DNA of 64,000 bases, taken from contig NZ_CP059560.1 in the NCBI RefSeq assembly GCF_017894385.1, positions 5,154,501-5,218,500 of the forward strand, read 5' to 3'. Position 1 is the first letter of the stretch. The number at the start of each line of letters is the position of its first letter. Below, piece after piece: positions 1 to 9,393 of the stretch. This DNA comes from Aromatoleum petrolei. Its GTDB lineage: Bacteria > Pseudomonadota > Gammaproteobacteria > Burkholderiales > Rhodocyclaceae. Made by a program: the position numbers and the translations under genes. The notes beneath the pieces are model-generated. The model made no database searches and was not told where the DNA came from. It saw only the letters and a list, made by a program, of their open reading frames with translations.

Positions 1-295
1 ACTTCGCTCAGGCAAGTGATATGAGAAGAATCGTCACTCTACCGTCACTGCTGCCTACTTTCTAGGTAGATCTGCGTAGACGCTCACGCGTCTCTGCGAA
101 TATTCCCGCTGGCCTCCTTTTCGTATTCTGATCCCGGCGTACGCACCTATGGCCTCATGACTATGTGGGCCGGTCGACGCCGATCCCATAACGGAGTTCA
201 GCGTGTTCAAGGTGCAGTTGGTTTGACGCAGCAACGGCTGCTGTCGCGTACCTCGGAAGTAAGCGAGGATCGCAACGGGGGCAGGGGGGACAAAA
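1..295. other. No gene recognised
   Basis: I see no supported gene here. Open frames on both strands are antisense or out-of-frame shadows around the FlaG-like gene that follows. A purine-rich stretch at 283-289 (AGGGGGGA-like) is the probable ribosome binding site of that gene. Confidence 0.4.
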
Positions 296-706
296 ATGTT
301 AGGGAGACTATCAGCGACGAGCGCGATCAGCATCGCTATGTTGGAAGGCGCATCCAATCGGCGCGGGGCGTCTTCGGACCTCCTTCGTGGCGAGCTCGAC
401 GATGCAACGACGCATCGGAAGACGGCCAACGCAATGCGGGTGCAACACGATCGATCCGCCGCGGTCCCGGGCTCAACGCTCGAGCCTGGCTTGCATGAGC
501 GCGTTAGCGTCACGAATGAACTGCCGCAGGCCCACGCCAAAGCACTGGAATTCGTCGTTTCGGCGGAATCCCGGAAGATCTTCGTACGACTTGTGGATCT
601 TGAGCGGGGCGAAGTCATTCGGGAGTATGCGATCGGAAGCGCGCCTCTCGGCGCGGACTCGGTGAACGGATACGTTCCCGGGCGGCTGGTGTCGGTCTCT
701 GCGTGA
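296..706 (+). CDS. FlaG-family-like protein
   Basis: The 136-residue product has a poorly conserved N-terminal half. Its C-terminal block (LEFVVSAESRKIFVRL followed by VDLERGEVIREY) matches the pattern of the FlaG family: an amphipathic strand, then D-x-x-x-G-E-V-I-R. FlaG proteins are small flagellar accessory proteins that affect filament length in polar flagellates. The usual ending I-R-Q-I-P is altered here to I-R-E-Y-A-I, and no flagellin or hook genes lie nearby, so this may be an orphan or decaying copy. The ATG at 296 is preceded by a G-rich ribosome site at suitable spacing; internal Met codons downstream are also possible. Family assignment comes from the C-terminal motif only. Confidence 0.5.
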   Translation: MLGRLSATSAISIAMLEGASNRRGASSDLLRGELDDATTHRKTANAMRVQHDRSAAVPGSTLEPGLHERVSVTNELPQAHAKALEFVVSAESRKIFVRLVDLERGEVIREYAIGSAPLGADSVNGYVPGRLVSVSA

Positions 707-950
707 TGCGTGTTGCGAAACAGGGTATGCGCTGCACGGTCGGCTTCAAGTTACAGAGAGCGGATCTGTTCGAAGGGACCGCGTCGCCCTAAACTGAATA
801 TCCTCGAGAGACGCTCGGAACCCGTATTTCATTTATGGTGATCGGAAGCCGGCGACATATGCCACACGGGCGGGGCGACCGAGCGGATCGTATGGGCGCG
901 CGCCCCTGCTGCGAATCGGCAGTGGCCTGGCAGCGGGGGCACATGTACGC

Positions 951-956
951 AGGAGG
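951..956 (+). promoter_or_regulatory. Ribosome binding site fixing a TTG start
   Basis: A perfect AGGAGG lies five bases before the TTG at 962. This supports that non-ATG codon as the start of the PAS-GAF-GGDEF protein, because no ATG stands in the matching place. Confidence 0.75.
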
Positions 957-961
957 GCAGC

Positions 962-2323
962 TTGCGCGACTTCGTGGATCTGATGCTCGACACGACCTTC
1001 CTCGTCGACCCGCGCGGGCGCATCGTGTACGTGAATGCCGCGTGTCAGCGCATGTTCGGGTACGCGCCTGAGGAGCTCATCGGGCAGCTGTTGTTCGATT
1101 ACCTTGCACCGGACGACCGGGCAAGAACGCAGGAGGAGGCCCGGCATGTGATGGCGGGGTGCCCTCGAGTCGGCTTCGAGAATCGCTACCTCCGTAAAGA
1201 CGGCCGTTACGTGAACGTCATGTGGTCCGCCTGTTGGTCTGCAGAGGACCAGTTGCGGATCGGCGTTGCGCGCGACGTCACCCATTTGAAGCGCACGGAG
1301 GCTATTCAGCATGCCACTTACGCGATTTCCGAAGCCGCACACAACGCGACCGACCTCGATGGTCTCCTGCGTCAAATTCACCAGATCGTCGCGCGGCTTG
1401 TGCCGGTGGCGGGCCTGGCTATCGCCACCTGCGACCGGCGCACAAAGGAGCTGAGTTTTTCCTACCAGATGGATCGGGATGGGAGCTTGCCGGTCCTCGA
1501 CGAACCGCTGGCGTGCCAGTTTTGTGCTCAAGTGATATGTGGCGGTCGTCCGATGCGGCTGCCGGATACGATGCTGCGCGCGCGATCGGGCGAAGCCCTC
1601 TCTCGTCACGACCGCACCGGCTGGCTGGCAATTCCGCTCATCGCGCAGCACGAAACGATTGGGGTCCTGGTGCTGAAAAGCGATCCGGAAACACATCACT
1701 CGGACGAGGACAGGGGCCTGCTCCATTTCGTCTCGGAGCAGGTTGCGATCGCGATCGACCGCGCGCAGATGAAAGATGAACTGCTGCGCGCGGCCCGATA
1801 CGACGAACTGACCGGCTTGCCCAACCGGCGCCTGTTCAAGGACCGTATCAACTCCGCCGTCGCCCGATGTGTCCGCAGCCGGGGCTCCATGGCGGTTCTG
1901 TACATCGACGTCGATGACTTCAAGCAGGTCAACGATGCGCTCGGACACGCGACCGGAGACCTGTTGCTTAAGGACATCGCACGCCGACTGCAACTTTGCG
2001 TACGTGGGGCAGATACCGTTGCAAGACTTGGAGGAGACGAATTCGTGGTACTGCTCGAAGGCGTCGCGACGCAGGGTGACGCTCAGCTTGTCGTAGTCAA
2101 GATTCGTGACGCGATGCTGCCGCCGCTCGATATCGGCGGTCAGTCACTGCGGATACAGCTGAGTATTGGAGTTGCGTTGTATCCCGAGCACGGCCAAGAG
2201 CTTGAACAACTTCTGAAACACGCCGATGAGGCCATGTACTCCGATAAACGCAATACCGGCGCGGTACTGACGTATCCCGCGCCGCCCAATCCCATCGGGG
2301 GTTCCAGTCCGGCCGATCGGTGA
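962..2323 (+). CDS. PAS-GAF-GGDEF diguanylate cyclase
   Basis: The 453-aa protein has no signal peptide or membrane segment and should act in the cytoplasm. A PAS domain (about 1-120, with FLVDPRGRIVYVN) is followed by a GAF domain (about 130-270) and a GGDEF domain (about 280-435). The active-site loop reads GGDEF at residues 357-361, so it should make c-di-GMP from two GTP. An RGAD sequence exactly five residues before it matches the RxxD product-inhibition site, so feedback inhibition is likely. The GAF domain contains a Cys-x-x-Cys (CQFC) and other cysteines that could bind a metal or sense redox; that is speculative. The start is a TTG behind a perfect AGGAGG. The gene stands alone, about 290 bases before the large hybrid kinase. 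Confidence 0.93.
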   Translation: MRDFVDLMLDTTFLVDPRGRIVYVNAACQRMFGYAPEELIGQLLFDYLAPDDRARTQEEARHVMAGCPRVGFENRYLRKDGRYVNVMWSACWSAEDQLRIGVARDVTHLKRTEAIQHATYAISEAAHNATDLDGLLRQIHQIVARLVPVAGLAIATCDRRTKELSFSYQMDRDGSLPVLDEPLACQFCAQVICGGRPMRLPDTMLRARSGEALSRHDRTGWLAIPLIAQHETIGVLVLKSDPETHHSDEDRGLLHFVSEQVAIAIDRAQMKDELLRAARYDELTGLPNRRLFKDRINSAVARCVRSRGSMAVLYIDVDDFKQVNDALGHATGDLLLKDIARRLQLCVRGADTVARLGGDEFVVLLEGVATQGDAQLVVVKIRDAMLPPLDIGGQSLRIQLSIGVALYPEHGQELEQLLKHADEAMYSDKRNTGAVLTYPAPPNPIGGSSPADR

Positions 2324-2616
2324 GGACGCCGCATACAGTTTTGCGCTCGCTCGCCCGCCCAACGGTAGCGCCGCTGCATTCGGGTCCCGCAACGTCGGAC
2401 CGACGATCGCCAAACGCCCTAAATACCTATAATAGTTAAGGATATTCGCGTATGCGTTCGTGCAATACTGTTCGAGCGCAGCATGGGACGGACGCGCGGA
2501 GCATTGCTGCATGACGAGGGCGGCGCACGTGAGCGTGAGGCGGTGTCGGGCGTTCCGATTCCCCGCACGACGCTCCCTGCTCGAGTCAAGGTGTCAGGTG
2601 GCGAAGGGGCTGACGC

Positions 2617-5600
2617 ATGGACATCGTTTCTGGATTAGTCTGGAGTGCCCGGTCCGGTCCGCGCAGCAATGTGCTGCTGAACATCGCTCTCGCCGGGGCG
2701 ATGTATGTCGCGGGGGGGCTGGCGGGAAGACTCCTCGCGCTTTCGCCTGGCTATGCCGCGCCGGCGTGGCCCGCCGCCGGGCTGGCGCTTGCGGCTGTTC
2801 TCGTCCTCGGCGTACGGTGCTGGCCGGGTGTCTGGGTCGGTGCGTTTCTCCTTGACCTGTGGCTGGATCGGTCCGCAACGGGAGGCGCAGTGGCGGCAAT
2901 CACCGCCTCAGGGGCAACAATTCAGGCGCTTCTGGGATTCTGGCTGACCCGGCGCTTCGTCGAGGAAACGAGTCCCCATCCCCGCCATGGCGAGCTGTGG
3001 CGGCTTTTGTTTCGAGCGGGTCCGCTCGCATGCGTGGCATCGGCGACGATCGGGGTCTTGACGCTGCGCGGTTTCGGCCGCTTGGGCGACGCGGAGATCC
3101 TGAACCAGTGGATGGTCTGGTGGGCTGGCGATGTCGTCGGCGTCTTGCTGTGCATGCCGCTCGCCCTTTTGGTGTGGCCGCGTGCGCATCATCCTTGGGC
3201 GCGCGATCGGAGCGCGACCGCGCTACCTATCGTCATGACCGTTGCGCTGATCGCGGCGGGAAATGTCGGACTCGCCCGTCTGGAGCAAACGAAGGCGCAA
3301 CGCGCCACCGAGCGGCTGAAGACTGAAGCGCATCAACTCGGCTTTCTGCCGCTGCCCTCGGCGATCGACGCCCTGATCGACGTCGAGCGTCTCTTCGCTG
3401 CCATGGGCGAGGTCACCCCGCGCGAGTTTTCCGTATTCGCCACTCATGTGATGAGTCGGCCGGGTCTGCTGGCTCTCGCATGGCTACCCCGCGTGGAGGC
3501 AGCGGAGCGGCCGGCTTTTGAGGCCGCGTTGCGAGGTGCGAGACTGGGCGATTTCCGGATCACCGAGCGGGCGCCCGACGGCGGGTTTTCGGATGCCGCC
3601 GCGCGCAGCGTCTATTTTCCCGGACTCTTCATCGAACCGCTGGAGCGCAATCGGGCCGCCCGCGGATTCGATTTCGCCTCACAGGCTGCCCGACGTATGG
3701 CGATGGAGCGCGCTCGGGACACTGGGCAGCCGGTCGCGACCGAAGTCCTTCCGCTCGTGCAGAACGGACGGATCGGCGTGCCCGTATTCATTCCGGTCTA
3801 TCGGCAGGACGCAGCGACGGATCGCACGTCCGTCGCCGCACGGCGAGCGGCGTTGCGCGGATTCGTCATGGGGTCGTTCGAACTCGAGGCTTTGTTTGGC
3901 CCGCTCGCAAGTGCGGCGCAGGAACGCGGCCTTGGCTTCCGGGTTTCTGACGTTACGCCCGGAGACGAAGCCCGTGTCCTCGCCGGCACGCTTGCGGTCG
4001 ATGTCGCCCCGAACTGGAATCGGGATGTGCAATTCGGCGGAAGGCTCTGGCGCCTGGAACTTCAGCACGTGACCGGGCTTTGGAATCCCGGAGCCAGCCT
4101 GGGGTCGCGCGCCTTCCTCGGCTTCTCGGTGGTAGCCGCGTTTCTGATTACCCTTGTCGGGCTTGGCACAGCGGGGCGCAAGGCGGCCGTCGAGGCGCTG
4201 GTTGCCGAGCGGACGGCAGAACTCGAGCAGGAACTCCGCGCACGGCAGGCCGCCGAAGTGGCGCTTCAGCAAAGCGAAAAGGACTTGGACATCACGCTGC
4301 ACTCGATCGGGGACGCTGTGATGGCCACAGATGCGAACGGGCGCATCACACGCCTGAATCCGATCGCCGAGCGGCTCACGGGTTGGTCGCTGGATCAAGC
4401 GATTGGGCATCCCGTCCAGGAGGTGTTCCGGATCATCAATGAGGAAACGCGCCGTCAGACCGAAGTCCCGATCGACGAGGTCCTCCGGACCGGGGAGATC
4501 CATGGCTTGGCCAACCATACCGTCCTCATTGCCCGCGATGGCCGTGAACATACGATTGCCGACAGCGCCGCGCCGATCGTCGATGCAGCAGGGGTGGTGC
4601 AGGGCGTCGTGCTGGTGTTCCGCGACGTGACCGATGAGCGTCGAGCCGAAGTGGCGCTCGCGGCTAGCGAAGCGCGCTACCGCCAGTTTATCGAACTGTC
4701 GCCATTCGGCGTGTTCTTGCAGTGCGATGGGCGATTCAAGTTTCTTAACCCCAAGGCCATTGCGATGCTGGGGGGGCGATCGGAGGAGCAGTTCATTGGG
4801 CGGGAGGTGTTGGACTTCATCCATCCAGAGGATCGGGGTATTGCAGCCGAGCGCATTCGACGCCTCAACGCCGAGTGGCAGTTAGCCTCTTCGATCGAGG
4901 AGAAATTGATTCGCCTCGACGGTTCTTGGTTCTATGGAGAAGTCACGGCAGTTCCCTACGAACACCAGGGACGCGTGGGCGCGCTCGTGCTCTTTCAGGA
5001 CATCACGGCGCGCCGGCAGGCCGAGGAGCAGCGTGATCGCTTCTTTGCGCTCTCGCTCGATCTCCTGTGCATTGCGGGCATGGATGGCTATTTCAAACGG
5101 ATCAATCCCGCCTTTAGCGGGGTGTTGGGGTGGAGCGAGGACGAGATCCTTGCCCGTCCGTTCATGGCCTTGGTGCATCCTGACGATGTGCCAGCAACCG
5201 CGCAGGTAATGGAACGGTTGGCCGCCGGGGACGCATTGCAGAACTTCGAGAACCGCTACCGTACGAAGGATGGCGCTTGGCGCTGGCTCGAATGGAAGGC
5301 GTTGCCCCAGCCTGACGGTTTGATCTATGCGACGGCGCGTGATGTGACCGAGCAGCATGATGCAGCACAACGCCTGTCGCACATGAATCGGGCACTCGAA
5401 CGACGCGTCGTTGAGCGTACTGCCGCGCTGGACGCCCTGAATGCCAAGGAGGAGGAGATCCGAGCGGTGGTTGACCACCTCCTCGAATGCGTCGTCCGCA
5501 TCGACTCGCGGGGCAAAGTGGTCGGCGTCAATCCTGCGGTGGAGACCATTTTCGGTTACCGGCCCGAGGAGGTCGTTGGGCAGAACGTATCCTGCCTCAT

Positions 5601-7797
5601 TCCCGAACCCCATCGCAGCCAGCATGACCGCTACCTTGACCGTTATCGGCAGACCGGCGAAGCGCATATCATCGGCATCGGCCGCGAGGTCGAAGGGCTG
5701 CACAAGGATGGACGCCTCATTCCGCTCGAACTGTCGATCGCCGAATACGCACTGCGTGGCGAGCATTTCTTCATCGGCACACTCCGCGACATCCGCGAGC
5801 GCAAGGCATTGATTGCCGAACTGAGCGCAGCGCGGACCGATGCCGAGCAGGCAAGCCGGGCAAAATCGGCGTTCCTTGCCACGATGAGCCATGAGATCCG
5901 CACGCCGATGAACGGGGTGATCGGCATGGTCGACGTGCTCGCCAACAGCCGCCTGTCGGAACACCAGTCCGATCTCATCCGGACGATCCGAGAGTCCGCC
6001 TCCGCCTTGCTCGGGATCATCGACGACATTCTGGATTTCTCCAAGATCGAGGCGGGCAGGCTGGAGATCGAACGGGCACCGCTGTCGATCGCGGATCTGG
6101 TCGAAGGGTTGTGCAATTCTCTGGTTCCCGTGGCGGCCCGTCGAGGCGTCGAACTCGCCCTGTTCATCTCGCCCGATGTTCCGGAGCGGGTGCTCTCGGA
6201 CGACGTACGCCTGCGCCAGGTGCTGTACAACCTTGTCGGCAACGCGATCAAGTTCTCCGCCGGCCGTCCCGACGTGCGTGGCCGCGTGTCGGTTCGCGTC
6301 GAGGTCGCGGAGCAGATGCCGTTCCGCCTCGCCATCCGCATCGCCGACAACGGCATCGGCATAGCACCGGAGACCCTCGGCAGCCTGTTCGCCCCCTTCA
6401 GCCAGGCGGAAGCTTCGACCACTCGCCGTTTTGGTGGTACCGGCCTCGGCCTTGCGATTTGCCGCCGACTGGTGGACCTGATGGACGGCGAAATCGTGGT
6501 CGAGAGTTTGCCTGGGGCTGGTTCCCGCTTCACCGTCACGCTCCCCTTCGAAATCGCCGGCGAACAACCTGCGCGCGCACTCCCGGACCTCAAAGCGATC
6601 GACTGCATCCTGATCGAAAATGCAGACCTGAATGCGAGCGACTTGCGTGCCTACCTCGAACACGCCGGCGCCCGCGTATTCGTGGCGAGCGATGAGCGCG
6701 CCGCGGCGGAGCAGGCCGCCCGGGTGGCGGGACCGGCGGTCGTGATCGCGTATGCCGACCACCGACGCGAGCAGACTAGCGATGTCCTGAAGGACATCCC
6801 GAATGCGCACAGGTTGTACATCACGCACGGGCGCCGACGGCGCGCCCGGGTGGCGGGACCGGATCGGGTCATCCTGGACGGCGATGCCTTGAGGCGCCAG
6901 GCCCTCCTGCACGCGGTGGCCGTGGCGGCGGGCCGTGCGTCGCCCGAAATCGTCCACGACAGTGGCAGTGGCGTCCAGGAGGACGACGAGGCGCCGCCGC
7001 CATCCGTCGCTGAGGCCCGCGCTCTCGGTCGGCTGATTCTGGTGGCGGAAGACGACGAGATCAACCAGAAGGTCGTCCTGCAACAGCTCGCGCTACTCGG
7101 TTTTGCCGCCGAGGTCGCCTCCACGGGCATCGAGGCGCTGCGGATGTGGCGCAACGGGCATTACGCGCTCGTGCTGACCGATCTTCACATGCCCGAAATG
7201 GATGGCTACGCGCTCGCGGAAGCGATTCGTCGGGAAGAGGCCGGGCGGCGACGCATACCCATTCTCGCCCTCACAGCCAACGCGTTGCGCGGCGAGGCGA
7301 ATCGGGCCCACGCGATGGGAATGGACGAATATTTGACCAAGCCGATCCAGATCCATGTGCTTCGCGCCGCGTTGGAGAAATGGCTGCCGGTGCCCAGAGC
7401 CTCGCATGCGGCGCCCCCCCTGACCGCATCCACCCGGGCAGCATCCCCGACGCCTGTTGTGGACGTCGCGGTTCTGCGGGCGCTCGTTGGCGACGACAAG
7501 GAAACCGTGTGCGCCATTCTTGGGGACTATCTGGTCGTCGCCAGGCAACAGGCGGCGGAGTTGCAAGCCGCATTTGCCGACGGGGACATCCGTACCGTCG
7601 GCGCGCTTGCGCACCGTCTCAAAGCGTCCTCGCGCGCGGTCGGCGCCGCAGCGCTGGGGGATCTCTGTGCGGAACTCGAGAATGCGGGGCGTGCCGAAGA
7701 TCGGGAGGCCATCGCACACCGGATCGCCCAGTTTGATCTCATCCTCGGCACAGTACTGGCCGAGATCGCGGTACTCATTGAACAGAACACGTCATGA
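2617..7797 (+). CDS. Large hybrid histidine kinase: MASE1-CHASE-4xPAS-HisKA-HATPase-REC-HPt
   Basis: This 1726-aa membrane sensor begins with a multi-helix MASE1 domain (about 15-205) and an extracytoplasmic CHASE domain (about 230-430), then a helix near 498-520. Four PAS domains follow (about 550-670, 685-800, 808-930, 945-1065). The kinase core has its H-box SHEIRTPMNG (His1092), N-box near 1205, and the ATP-lid motifs DNGIGI and GGTGLGL. A first receiver-like segment (about 1320-1430) lacks the phospho-acceptor Asp. A complete receiver (Asp1522 in LTDLHMPEMDG) and an HPt domain (His1666 in AHRLKAS) complete an internal phosphorelay. PAS4 carries the FixL haem-PAS pattern PEPHRSQHD and IIGIGR, with His1003 and Arg1023 spaced as in FixL. 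The ATG follows GAAGGGG at good spacing. Its stop overlaps the next frame as ATGA, so it is probably co-expressed with the receiver-EAL protein. Confidence 0.95.
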   Translation: MDIVSGLVWSARSGPRSNVLLNIALAGAMYVAGGLAGRLLALSPGYAAPAWPAAGLALAAVLVLGVRCWPGVWVGAFLLDLWLDRSATGGAVAAITASGATIQALLGFWLTRRFVEETSPHPRHGELWRLLFRAGPLACVASATIGVLTLRGFGRLGDAEILNQWMVWWAGDVVGVLLCMPLALLVWPRAHHPWARDRSATALPIVMTVALIAAGNVGLARLEQTKAQRATERLKTEAHQLGFLPLPSAIDALIDVERLFAAMGEVTPREFSVFATHVMSRPGLLALAWLPRVEAAERPAFEAALRGARLGDFRITERAPDGGFSDAAARSVYFPGLFIEPLERNRAARGFDFASQAARRMAMERARDTGQPVATEVLPLVQNGRIGVPVFIPVYRQDAATDRTSVAARRAALRGFVMGSFELEALFGPLASAAQERGLGFRVSDVTPGDEARVLAGTLAVDVAPNWNRDVQFGGRLWRLELQHVTGLWNPGASLGSRAFLGFSVVAAFLITLVGLGTAGRKAAVEALVAERTAELEQELRARQAAEVALQQSEKDLDITLHSIGDAVMATDANGRITRLNPIAERLTGWSLDQAIGHPVQEVFRIINEETRRQTEVPIDEVLRTGEIHGLANHTVLIARDGREHTIADSAAPIVDAAGVVQGVVLVFRDVTDERRAEVALAASEARYRQFIELSPFGVFLQCDGRFKFLNPKAIAMLGGRSEEQFIGREVLDFIHPEDRGIAAERIRRLNAEWQLASSIEEKLIRLDGSWFYGEVTAVPYEHQGRVGALVLFQDITARRQAEEQRDRFFALSLDLLCIAGMDGYFKRINPAFSGVLGWSEDEILARPFMALVHPDDVPATAQVMERLAAGDALQNFENRYRTKDGAWRWLEWKALPQPDGLIYATARDVTEQHDAAQRLSHMNRALERRVVERTAALDALNAKEEEIRAVVDHLLECVVRIDSRGKVVGVNPAVETIFGYRPEEVVGQNVSCLIPEPHRSQHDRYLDRYRQTGEAHIIGIGREVEGLHKDGRLIPLELSIAEYALRGEHFFIGTLRDIRERKALIAELSAARTDAEQASRAKSAFLATMSHEIRTPMNGVIGMVDVLANSRLSEHQSDLIRTIRESASALLGIIDDILDFSKIEAGRLEIERAPLSIADLVEGLCNSLVPVAARRGVELALFISPDVPERVLSDDVRLRQVLYNLVGNAIKFSAGRPDVRGRVSVRVEVAEQMPFRLAIRIADNGIGIAPETLGSLFAPFSQAEASTTRRFGGTGLGLAICRRLVDLMDGEIVVESLPGAGSRFTVTLPFEIAGEQPARALPDLKAIDCILIENADLNASDLRAYLEHAGARVFVASDERAAAEQAARVAGPAVVIAYADHRREQTSDVLKDIPNAHRLYITHGRRRRARVAGPDRVILDGDALRRQALLHAVAVAAGRASPEIVHDSGSGVQEDDEAPPPSVAEARALGRLILVAEDDEINQKVVLQQLALLGFAAEVASTGIEALRMWRNGHYALVLTDLHMPEMDGYALAEAIRREEAGRRRIPILALTANALRGEANRAHAMGMDEYLTKPIQIHVLRAALEKWLPVPRASHAAPPLTASTRAASPTPVVDVAVLRALVGDDKETVCAILGDYLVVARQQAAELQAAFADGDIRTVGALAHRLKASSRAVGAAALGDLCAELENAGRAEDREAIAHRIAQFDLILGTVLAEIAVLIEQNTS

Positions 7798-7803
7798 ACA
7801 ATC

Positions 7804-7809
7804 AGGAGG
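7804..7809 (+). promoter_or_regulatory. Ribosome binding site deciding the start of the receiver-EAL gene
   Basis: AGGAGG lies two bases before an ATG at 7812 and five before an ATG at 7815. An ATG at 7794 overlaps the kinase stop, but it is upstream of this site. The spacing and the receiver fold, which begins at MNILLIDDDP, favour 7815. Confidence 0.6.
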
Positions 7810-7814
7810 CGATG

Positions 7815-9017
7815 ATGAACATACTGCTGATCGATGACGACCCCATCATGCTCAGGCTGCTCGCGCACCAGTTGTCCCGACTCGGTGCGGGGGAGGTGAC
7901 GTCCTGCGAGCGGGCGCGCGACGCGCTGGTCGTCCTCGACCAGCGCGGAGTCGCCGTCGATCTGATCTTTTGCGACCTGCAGATGCCGGAAATGGACGGC
8001 GTCGAGTTCGTCCGGCAACTCGTGCGGATCGGTTTCACAGGGTGCCTGGTATTGGTCAGCGGCGAAGATGCGCGAATTCTCCAAACGGCGGAACGGCTCG
8101 CCCGGGCGCACAGGCTGGATGTGCTCGGCGGACTGCAGAAACCCGTTTCGCCGATCCAGTTGCAGCAGCTTCTCGCCCACATGTCCGACCGCCCCACGCC
8201 AAAGCCCCGCGCGCACCGCAAACGCTATAGCGCCGAGGAGTTGCGACTCGCCATCGCGGGTGGGCAATTGATCAACCACTATCAGCCAAAAGTGGCGTTT
8301 GCCTCCGGAGCCATCACGGGGGTCGAAACCTTGGTACGCTGGGACCACCCCGAAGATGGCCTGGTCTTTCCCGATCAGTTCATCGACCTGGCGGAAGAAT
8401 GTGGCCTCATCGATGCCCTGACGCAGACGGTGTTGGACAGCGCGCTGAAACAGGCCCGCCGTTGGCAAGCGGCGGAGCTGTCCCTGCCGTTGGCCGTCAA
8501 CGTTTCCATGGACAACCTCACACGCCTCGAATTTCCCGAACTCGTGGAGCAGCGGGTGGCCGAGGCGGGCATCGCCCCAAGTTATCTCACGCTGGAGGTG
8601 ACCGAAAGCCGGCTGATGAAGAATCGGCTGGAGTCGCTGGATATCCTGACGCGGCTGCGCCTCAAACGGTTCGGCCTGTCGATCGACGACTTCGGCACTG
8701 GCCACTCGTCGCTCGTGCAGTTACGCGATATCCCGTTTACCGAACTGAAGATCGATCGCGACTTCGTCCGTGGAGCCCCAAACGACGCGTCGGCTCGGGC
8801 GATCCTCGAGGCAAGTCTGAGCATGGCGCAGCAGCTCGGGATGACGACGGTGGCCGAAGGCGTTGAAGACCTCGAGGACTGGGACTTCCTGCGCGCCAGG
8901 GGAGTTGATGTCGCACAGGGCTGGTTCATCGCCAAGCCGATGCCGGCGGACGACTTGTCCGCATGGATCGCGGCGTGGGAGCTACGCCGTCCCGTCTTGC
9001 TGGGGAGGCCGCAATGA
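7815..9017 (+). CDS. Receiver-EAL response regulator, putative c-di-GMP phosphodiesterase
   Basis: The 400-aa cytoplasmic protein joins an N-terminal receiver (about 1-120; DDD near residue 10, phospho-acceptor in FCDLQMPEMDG) to a C-terminal EAL domain (about 150-390). The signature is ETL instead of EAL. The other metal and catalytic positions look present: EVTES, DDFGTGHSS, LKIDRDFV, EGVED and a final QGWF. Hydrolysis of c-di-GMP to pGpG is therefore plausible, though the signature change could reduce it. The gene abuts the large hybrid kinase and is its obvious partner: phosphate from the kinase's HPt domain could reach this receiver and set c-di-GMP breakdown. An in-frame ATG at 7794 would add seven residues; I prefer the start with the better-placed ribosome site. 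Confidence 0.9.
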   Translation: MNILLIDDDPIMLRLLAHQLSRLGAGEVTSCERARDALVVLDQRGVAVDLIFCDLQMPEMDGVEFVRQLVRIGFTGCLVLVSGEDARILQTAERLARAHRLDVLGGLQKPVSPIQLQQLLAHMSDRPTPKPRAHRKRYSAEELRLAIAGGQLINHYQPKVAFASGAITGVETLVRWDHPEDGLVFPDQFIDLAEECGLIDALTQTVLDSALKQARRWQAAELSLPLAVNVSMDNLTRLEFPELVEQRVAEAGIAPSYLTLEVTESRLMKNRLESLDILTRLRLKRFGLSIDDFGTGHSSLVQLRDIPFTELKIDRDFVRGAPNDASARAILEASLSMAQQLGMTTVAEGVEDLEDWDFLRARGVDVAQGWFIAKPMPADDLSAWIAAWELRRPVLLGRPQ

Positions 9018-9100
9018 GTGCGAACACACGGATCGCGGGCGCCACCGACGGCGTCGCAGATGCGGTGAGAAAATGGCTGCTCGATGAGTTAGAGACCTGA
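9014..9100 (+). CDS. Very short open frame overlapping the EAL gene
   Basis: An ATG overlaps the stop of the receiver-EAL gene (ATGA) and opens a 28-codon frame (MSANTRIAGATDGVAD...). The overlap is typical of translationally coupled genes. The product is too short to recognise, and it may be the stub of a gene lost by deletion before the second kinase operon. No family could be assigned. Confidence 0.25.
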   Translation: MSANTRIAGATDGVADAVRKWLLDELET

Positions 9101-9393
9101 TCGATCGGCATCAAGGGTTGCAGCGCTATTTGCCACGCCAGCCGTTTTGTGCAGGCGCACTGTTCGGAGCGGTGTTCCCGCGCACCCTCCGGTGCGCGGA
9201 ATTTGTCACGCGAATCGCTTTACTGCGGTCCGTCGCAGCCCAAAATGGGCATAACATGACTATAAAGCGCTAATTAAAAACAATAAGACTCGGAATTTCC
9301 GTGATGCCGGGACAGGTGGCACGTATCGCTTGGCCCATTTTTTTCTTCGGTGTCCCAACAACGCTGCCCTTCCAGCCGGAGAGGAATTAGTCC

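Noticed and set aside
2421..2433. TATAAT-like box before the large hybrid kinase
   Set aside because: No acceptable -35 box stands 16-18 bases upstream, so a promoter is not supported.
4882..7083. A 733-codon minus-strand frame inside the large hybrid kinase
   Set aside because: It lies fully antisense to a kinase with all catalytic motifs; long antisense frames are common in GC-rich genes.
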